Shown piece by piece: positions 6,186 to 10,848 of a stretch of 10,848 nucleotides of DNA (the stretch's first letter is position 1; each line of letters starts with the position of its first letter). The DNA is from an uncultured Lachnospiraceae bacterium (GTDB taxonomy: Bacteria; Bacillota; Clostridia; Lachnospirales; Lachnospiraceae): assembly GCA_947631755.1 (NCBI GenBank), contig CANRMO010000073.1:1-10848 (forward strand), given 5' to 3'. Below the pieces are notes generated by a model. The model searched no databases. It was not told where the DNA came from and saw only the letters and a program-made list of their open reading frames with translations. The position numbers were made by a program, and so were the translations under genes.

Positions 6186-7710
6186 CGAGCGCATTGTGCG
6201 CATATCACTCACAAGTGCAAAAGAGCTGAAAGTGTCCGATATTGTGATCCAGACAAAGTCCAGGGAGTCCGCCAAATACGCGCCTGCCGAAACAATTGAG
6301 GGGATTTCTTCGGCAGATCAGAAAAATTATGATCTGGTGCTGGATTGCACGAGTGGGCTCAGTGAGGGATCCTGGGTAAAAGTTACAGTCAATTCCCTGG
6401 TGGCGGACCAGACAAAAGAATATTATATCAACAGTATTACCGGGTATGGCGACATGGGAAATGAGACGATTTCCTATGTCACCGGATATAATGTCGGAAA
6501 TAAATATGATGAGTTCTGGTCTGTGGCAAATACTAACACGGTTGGAACTACAAGAATTACTGGCGTGGATGGGCTGCCGGAGGGACTGAAAGCTTATATT
6601 TCCAGAGATGGCGGCGGAGTCCGCGTGTCCGGAAAATTTACAAAGATTGAAAATGGTACGATAGCTACTCTCTCTGCGACAGATGAAGAGGGCAATGTCT
6701 TTACGAAAATATATGTCTTTTATGTCGGAGACGACACAACGATGGTAGGTTATGTGCCGAATAAGACAGCGGTTGCCTATGTGCCGGATGATCCGAAGAC
6801 GGTAAAAAATGAGTCCGGGGGCACTCTGGATATAGTGAAATGGGATAATATTGTGGATATGTGTGGCATATCCGGCGGATCCGGCGATTATAGCTATAAG
6901 CTGGCCAGCGTGGATCCAAAGATTGGGACATTGGAGGAAAATGGCTGCGATATAAAACCAGCGGAGAATGCAGACGGCACCCGGGCGGCAATTCCGGCAG
7001 GGGATTATCCGATGAATCTTATTGTCAGTGACTCGGAGGGGCACATGCTCAATCTGCCGTTTACTCTGAAACTGGTCAATGGCGTGACGGTGAAAGGCAC
7101 TGTGAGGGATGCTGCAGGTGCCCCGGCTAAAAATATTTGTATCTCGGGCCATACAAAACGGGATGCCTATGGTGTTTCTTATGGGATAGATACCATGACA
7201 GATGCGGCCGGAATTTATGAGACAAAGGTCGTTCCGGGGGATTACTGCATGTATGCTTACTGGGACTGCCCTTCAAACTCATGCGGCGTATCGCTGGGCA
7301 ATGACCTTACATCCGGCACTGCGGTTAAAGATTTCAATATTCCGCTTTATTACGTTTTATTTACAACAGATATCCCGGGTGCAAAGGGATATTGTTCCTA
7401 TAATGATTCACATGTGTATCTGATGGATTCTTATGGTAATAAGACATATGTTGACATAAATAATTATGGAAGCCACGACCGGGATTATTCTCTGTATGCA
7501 TACCTGAGAGCTGGTTCCTATGAGTTCTCGGCACTTGATGAGAATATCGTGGAAGCCTATGGCGGGCTCAAGACGAGTACGGATTCAAATGGGATCAGCA
7601 GTACATTTCTGGATAATGAAACAGGGCTTGGCAATTATAAACTCTCCAGCCGTCCGTTTGTGATCAAAGGCAATACGAGCGTGCCACTGAATGCGGTTAA
7701 GGCTGAGTGA
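5530..7710 (+). CDS. secreted Big2-domain (Ig-like) protein, paralogue B
   Basis: A 726-residue paralogue of the protein at 1197. GGGAGG (5515-5520) lies 9 bases before the ATG at 5530. The signal peptide (1-32) is nearly the same as in A and ends ASA before KVKVSKV. LFCA within it does not fit a lipobox because Phe precedes the Cys. Lysine-rich Big2 domains lie at about 35-123 and 128-208, and a carboxypeptidase-regulatory-like domain at about 519-572 (VTVKGTVRDAAGAPAKN to KVVPGDY). The C-terminal tail IKGNTSVPLNAVKAE matches that of A. Similarity to A is high over the first 210 residues and much lower afterwards. The mature part of B has several cysteines (for example WDCPSNSCG and DMCGISGG) where A is nearly free of them. 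No anchor is seen. It starts 28 bases after the PIN gene with no obvious promoter of its own, and is followed after 44 bases by the ATPase gene. Confidence 0.9.
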   Translation: MRKFICKVLTGAMTMAVLFCAAVIADPDTASAKVKVSKVSVKSPAGSKKKAYVAKGKSISLSTTVTVKPNKSKYKKVNYKSANKKIATVTSKGVVKGKKAGTTKITVTSKKNKKKKAVIKVTVKKAAVKKVKLSAEKAALAVNAKKTLKATVTPTKNTYTKVLWKTSNKKVATVSSKGVVTGKAEGTATITATAADGSKKKATCKVTVGATLSTVSVPHERIVRISLTSAKELKVSDIVIQTKSRESAKYAPAETIEGISSADQKNYDLVLDCTSGLSEGSWVKVTVNSLVADQTKEYYINSITGYGDMGNETISYVTGYNVGNKYDEFWSVANTNTVGTTRITGVDGLPEGLKAYISRDGGGVRVSGKFTKIENGTIATLSATDEEGNVFTKIYVFYVGDDTTMVGYVPNKTAVAYVPDDPKTVKNESGGTLDIVKWDNIVDMCGISGGSGDYSYKLASVDPKIGTLEENGCDIKPAENADGTRAAIPAGDYPMNLIVSDSEGHMLNLPFTLKLVNGVTVKGTVRDAAGAPAKNICISGHTKRDAYGVSYGIDTMTDAAGIYETKVVPGDYCMYAYWDCPSNSCGVSLGNDLTSGTAVKDFNIPLYYVLFTTDIPGAKGYCSYNDSHVYLMDSYGNKTYVDINNYGSHDRDYSLYAYLRAGSYEFSALDENIVEAYGGLKTSTDSNGISSTFLDNETGLGNYKLSSRPFVIKGNTSVPLNAVKAE

Positions 7711-7754
7711 TGGTGCGCAGGATGAAAATTTATGTTTTATGATGGAGGCAGAGT

Positions 7755-9461
7755 ATGAAGACGAACCAGGAATTGAGGAATACACTGAGACAGATTGACA
7801 GGCGGAGTTACCCCGCTTATAAGCAGCTCAGGGGCGTATACCGCTTTGAGGGATTTTTGCTCGGGATTGACCATGTGCAGGGGGATCCTTTTGCGGCGCC
7901 ATCCCGGGTGAGTGTCCGGGTGGCGGGGGCACAGGCTGGGTTTGACGCTGTCCTCTACGATACGAGAGAAAAAAAGACGGCTCTTGAAGATCTGCTGCTG
8001 CGCAGTTTTGGGCAGCAGCTCCGGGAGTTTTCTTTCCAGGCAAAAGGGTCAGGCAAATCTGGCCTGATGGCAGTCACAGTGCCGGGGCAGGAAGTTCTGG
8101 AGCGGACTGGCTGTCAGATCAATGAGAAGAACGGGGATATTATTTTGCGCATGGAGATCGGATTTCCGGCCAATGGCCGGACTGTGAACAGCCGTGAACT
8201 GGAGAAGATTTTATTTGACTTTCTTCCTGTCTGTGTGAAAAAATCACTGTTTTACCGGGCGCTGGATGCAAAAAAAGTCCAGGGCGCAGCGGATCTGGCG
8301 GAGGACCAGGCTTATATCCGCGCTCAGTTGAAAGAGAGAGATCTGGCAGCCTTTGTGGCCAACGGCGCGGTGCTGCCGAGAGAGTCCGGCGTCAGCCGCC
8401 GGCCGATGAAAGGGGCGGTGCCTTTTCGCTCTCCGGCCTCTATGGAGGTCGAGATGGAACTCCCAAATGCCGGGAAGATGAGGGGAATGGGTGTCCGCCG
8501 GGGCATTACGCTGATCGTGGGGGGCGGCTACCACGGCAAGTCCACGCTTCTGAAAGCGCTGGAGCTTGGCATTTACAACCATATCCGCGGCGACGGGCGG
8601 GAATATGTCATCACGGATGACACTGCTGTCAAGATCCGGGCGGAGGACGGCCGGGGGGTGAAGGGGGTAGACATCTCAATGTTTATCACCAACCTGCCCA
8701 ACGGAAAAGATACCAGAAAGTTTTCTACGGATGACGCCAGCGGCAGTACATCCCAGGCGGCCAATGTAGTGGAGGCCATGGAGGCCGGGAGCAAGGTGTT
8801 TCTGATCGATGAGGATACCAGTGCCACCAATTTTATGATCCGGGACGAGCTGATGCAGCGCGTCGTGCACCGGGAGGTGGAGCCAATTACCCCGTTTATT
8901 GAGAGAGTGAACGGGCTCTATGAAGAGCGTGGAATTTCCACTGTACTTGTGGCGGGCAGCTCCGGCAGTTATTTTCACAAGGCTGACTGTATCCTGCAGA
9001 TGAACCGCTACGTGCCGGAGGAAATCACAGAGCTGGCCAAAAAAGAGGCCGCCGCGTTCCCGATGCCAGCCGGGGATACGCCAAAGGCGGACGAACCGGA
9101 TTTTGGGCGGGTATTCCGTGCGGACAGAAAATTCGGTGCAGACGGCCGGGTGAAGATGAAGACGATGGGCCGGGACGGCATCAGCATCAACCGGGATACG
9201 ATTGACCTGCGGTATGTGGAGCAACTGGCAGACAGTGAGCAGTTGTCAGGGCTGGCCCGCATTATGAAATATATGAGGATGAATATTTTCGACGGGAAAA
9301 AGACGCTCAGAGAGGCACTGGATGAGGTGGAGACAGTCCTCGCGGGGAAAGGATTCGAAGGAATCTGCGGTGAATCGTCTCTGCCGGGCACATTGGCGAT
9401 GCCCCGCAGACAGGAGATCGCCGCCTGCGTGAACCGGTGGCGGGAACTGAACCGATATTGA
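7755..9461 (+). CDS. predicted ATPase of the ABC class (ABC_ATPase family, PF09818)
   Basis: A 568-residue soluble protein whose length and sequence fit the ABC_ATPase family (PF09818), a widespread group without a settled function. The N-terminal region (about 1-240) starts with TLRQIDRRSYPAYKQLRG and contains FLLGIDHVQGDPFA. Walker A is GGGYHGKST (256-264, Lys262). A signature-like stretch is DASGSTSQA (327-335). Walker B is KVFLIDEDTSATNFMIRD (347-364, with Asp352 and Glu353). A further strand, VLVAGSSGSYF (397-407), follows. There are no membrane segments and no partner permease, so it is not a transporter in the usual sense. GGAGG (7744-7748) sits 6 bases before the ATG. The gene follows paralogue B by 44 bases with no visible terminator, so read-through is possible. 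It converges with the WYL operon over a shared hairpin. Family assignment is firm; the role is not known. Confidence 0.93.
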   Translation: MKTNQELRNTLRQIDRRSYPAYKQLRGVYRFEGFLLGIDHVQGDPFAAPSRVSVRVAGAQAGFDAVLYDTREKKTALEDLLLRSFGQQLREFSFQAKGSGKSGLMAVTVPGQEVLERTGCQINEKNGDIILRMEIGFPANGRTVNSRELEKILFDFLPVCVKKSLFYRALDAKKVQGAADLAEDQAYIRAQLKERDLAAFVANGAVLPRESGVSRRPMKGAVPFRSPASMEVEMELPNAGKMRGMGVRRGITLIVGGGYHGKSTLLKALELGIYNHIRGDGREYVITDDTAVKIRAEDGRGVKGVDISMFITNLPNGKDTRKFSTDDASGSTSQAANVVEAMEAGSKVFLIDEDTSATNFMIRDELMQRVVHREVEPITPFIERVNGLYEERGISTVLVAGSSGSYFHKADCILQMNRYVPEEITELAKKEAAAFPMPAGDTPKADEPDFGRVFRADRKFGADGRVKMKTMGRDGISINRDTIDLRYVEQLADSEQLSGLARIMKYMRMNIFDGKKTLREALDEVETVLAGKGFEGICGESSLPGTLAMPRRQEIAACVNRWRELNRY

Positions 9462-9510
9462 AAACAGGATGGCGCAATATAGTAAGACTACTATAGACAT
9501 CTCTGTTTTT
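9461..9510. terminator. bidirectional terminator between convergent genes
   Basis: An outer stem pairs AAAACAG+GATG (9461-9471) with CATC+CTGTTTT (9498-9501 and 9503-9509) with one bulged base. After an internal loop, an inner 7-pair stem pairs TATAGTA (9478-9484) with TACTATA (9489-9495) around AGAC. A T-run follows on the + strand (9506-9510), and the A-run at 9461-9464 gives a T-run on the - strand. The hairpin overlaps the last base of the ATPase stop codon and the final codons of the WYL gene, so it could end both transcripts. Confidence 0.68.
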
Positions 9511-10447
9511 GCAGACGGGATTTTAGCTGTGACAGAAAACGCTCATTTCCAAGGACTGTGATCATTGGGCCGAAGGACATGACTTCGATCAGCAATTCCG
9601 TCTCCATTTTCTGATTATAGTAGATGAGGCACTCATAGGTGTCCTCATCTATTTTTGTTGTGTTTTTCTCGTAGTTTGCAAAGTGGAGCATGGCGCGCTC
9701 CAGGGCGTTCCGGCGGTTTATGATGCGCAGCCGCAGGGGTTCTTTGTAGTAGGACTTGCGGATCAGGGCATTTATATCCACCGGATGTCCCAGCGCCTCA
9801 TCCAGTTCTGTGACGTCCTGCATCCGGCCTACATTCAGTATTTCCGCCCGCTGCCGGTCTGGTCTGTTTTTTCCCACTGCGAAGAGACGGAACTTGTCAT
9901 TTTTTATGGAGTATTCCAGACGGCACGGCAGATAGTGGTGATGAACCCGGTTTCCTCTGGGGGAGTTGTAGTCGATATCCACGAGGTGTTTCGTTTTCAT
10001 TGCGTGGAGCAGTGTGCGGAAATTGTGGCGGTATTTCTCGTCGCTGTAGTCGTCTCCCTGGGTAAACCGGTCAAAATAGAAGAACTGGCCTGGCTTCCAG
10101 AGGGGGATAGTATCCCCCAACAGTGTGTGGAGGGACGCCGCCTGGTCCGGGTCGAGAAACAGTCCGGTGCGCGGGTCGGACAGAAGTGCTTTCAGATATG
10201 ATTTTTGCAGATGGGAGAGGGGGAGAGCGAAATCGCTGCTGATCTTTGAGTAGTAGAGATCGCCGTCTCTCTCAAAGAGATTCCACTCCCCGGATTCAAT
10301 TTTCGGGATAATGGAGAGAAGGCTCTCTCCGAACCCTTCGCGGGAGATCTGCTCCCGGATATCCTGTATTGTCATGGCGTCCCCGCCTGTGAGGAGATGC
10401 CGGAGCAGCTGGTAATAACAGTTGTATATTTCTGAAAAGAATTCCAT
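9491..10447 (-). CDS. WYL-domain transcriptional regulator
   Basis: A 318-residue cytosolic regulator-like protein. The WYL core lies at about 146-215: KHLVDIDYNSPRGNRVHHHYLPCRLEY, then DKFRLFAVGKN and AEILNVGRMQDV. A WCX-type C-terminal domain follows at about 236-313 (PLRLRIINRRNALERAMLHF to NERFLSQLKSRLQKQ). WYL domains sense ligands, often nucleic acid or nucleotide-like, and control attached DNA-binding parts. The N-terminal 1-120 contains helices (MTIQDIREQI, a likely degenerate winged helix) rather than a textbook HTH. The start is supported by GGAGG (complement of 10453-10457), 5 bases before the ATG. It lies 25 bases downstream of another WYL-type gene on the same strand, so the two form an operon and may act as a heteromer. 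Target genes are not visible. Confidence 0.88.
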   Translation of the reverse strand: MEFFSEIYNCYYQLLRHLLTGGDAMTIQDIREQISREGFGESLLSIIPKIESGEWNLFERDGDLYYSKISSDFALPLSHLQKSYLKALLSDPRTGLFLDPDQAASLHTLLGDTIPLWKPGQFFYFDRFTQGDDYSDEKYRHNFRTLLHAMKTKHLVDIDYNSPRGNRVHHHYLPCRLEYSIKNDKFRLFAVGKNRPDRQRAEILNVGRMQDVTELDEALGHPVDINALIRKSYYKEPLRLRIINRRNALERAMLHFANYEKNTTKIDEDTYECLIYYNQKMETELLIEVMSFGPMITVLGNERFLSQLKSRLQKQRCL

Positions 10448-10472
10448 AGTGTCCTCCGTAACTCATATAAAA

Positions 10473-10848
10473 TCATTTCTGGTCCTCTATCCCGTATATC
10501 CGGTACATTTCCTGTAGATCCTGGTAAAAACGCTGTTCAACGGATTTTGCGGTACACTCCAGAGAGAGGATCCGGCCGATAAAAGTGCGGATCCAGGGCA
10601 TCATTTCATTGCAGTCAAATACCTCATTTTCATATTGGTACACACCTGGCCCGGCCTTTGTCACACAGCCGCCCCGGCCCTCCATCTCCAGTCGCCTGAC
10701 AATATAATTTTCTTCCGGTTCCTGCACATGGATTTTCATTGTGAGTTTATGTAAATGCTTTCCGTCTATTGACTGGAACGACACCCCCCACAGGTGTTTG
10801 CGGTTCTGCCTGAGTTTATCCACAAGTACGTCATAATCCTCCGCCACA
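10473..10848 (-). CDS. WYL-family regulator, C-terminal part (cut by the window edge)
   Basis: Only the last 125 or so residues lie in the window; the frame is open to the right edge, and the GTG near 10847 is an internal Val codon rather than a start. The visible part looks like the end of a WYL domain followed by a WCX-type extension: LWGVSFQSIDGKHLHKLTMKIHV, then YIVRRLEMEG and the typical closing pattern MMPWIRTFIGRILSLEC with a final helix, KSVEQRFYQDLQEMYRIYG. It is encoded directly upstream of the other WYL gene with a 25-base gap and no terminator between them. It is probably a second regulator of similar architecture, but the N-terminal DNA-binding part cannot be seen, so this rests on the C-terminal pattern and the neighbour. 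Confidence 0.7.
   Translation of the reverse strand, partial: VAEDYDVLVDKLRQNRKHLWGVSFQSIDGKHLHKLTMKIHVQEPEENYIVRRLEMEGRGGCVTKAGPGVYQYENEVFDCNEMMPWIRTFIGRILSLECTAKSVEQRFYQDLQEMYRIYGIEDQK

Noticed and set aside
6205..7152. 315-codon minus-strand frame inside paralogue B
   Set aside because: It has no ribosome site or recognisable domain and lies fully under a well-supported gene on the other strand.
9683..10201. 172-codon plus-strand frame opposite the WYL gene
   Set aside because: It is a shadow of a gene with clear WYL motifs and has no domain or start signal of its own.

Overview
The window looks like chromosomal DNA of a Gram-positive anaerobe of the class Clostridia, most likely Lachnospiraceae. 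This is inferred from the Na/Pi-cotransporter–PhoU fusion, strong GGAGG ribosome binding sites, very lysine-rich secreted Big2-domain proteins, the ABC_ATPase family protein and the WYL regulators. No rRNA, tRNA, CRISPR array, transposase or integrase was seen, so the species cannot be named from the sequence.

Layout. (1) 1-1043, + strand: C-terminal part of a sodium/phosphate cotransporter fused to a PhoU domain, cut by the window edge. (2) 1197-3416 and 5530-7710, + strand: two paralogous secreted proteins (A and B). Each has a signal peptide, two lysine-rich Big2 Ig-like domains, a middle Ig-like region and a carboxypeptidase-regulatory-like domain. A terminator hairpin follows copy A, and just after it lies a short degraded stretch resembling the last codons of a third paralogue. 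(3) 3608-5501, + strand, between the two paralogues: an AT-rich three-gene operon with its own near-perfect promoter. It encodes a GHKL-type ATP-binding protein, a small STAS-like (DUF4325-type) protein and a PIN-domain nuclease-like protein. (4) 7755-9461, + strand: a predicted ATPase of the ABC class (ABC_ATPase family). (5) 9491-10848, - strand: two consecutive WYL-domain regulators, the upstream one cut by the window edge. They converge on the ATPase gene over a shared hairpin that looks like a bidirectional terminator.

How the parts may work together. The secreted paralogues are probably cell-surface or extracellular proteins built from repeated adhesive or structural modules, and the locus looks like a family array that has duplicated and decayed. 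The three-gene cassette differs in base composition and is packed tightly (gaps of 6 and 3 bases). It combines partner-switch-like parts (GHKL ATPase plus STAS-like protein) with a PIN-type ribonuclease fold. It is the best candidate here for an undescribed system: a signal-controlled RNase, possibly for stress or phage defence. That role is an inference from domains and gene order only. The ABC-class ATPase and the WYL pair look like ordinary resident genes, and their substrates cannot be told from the sequence.
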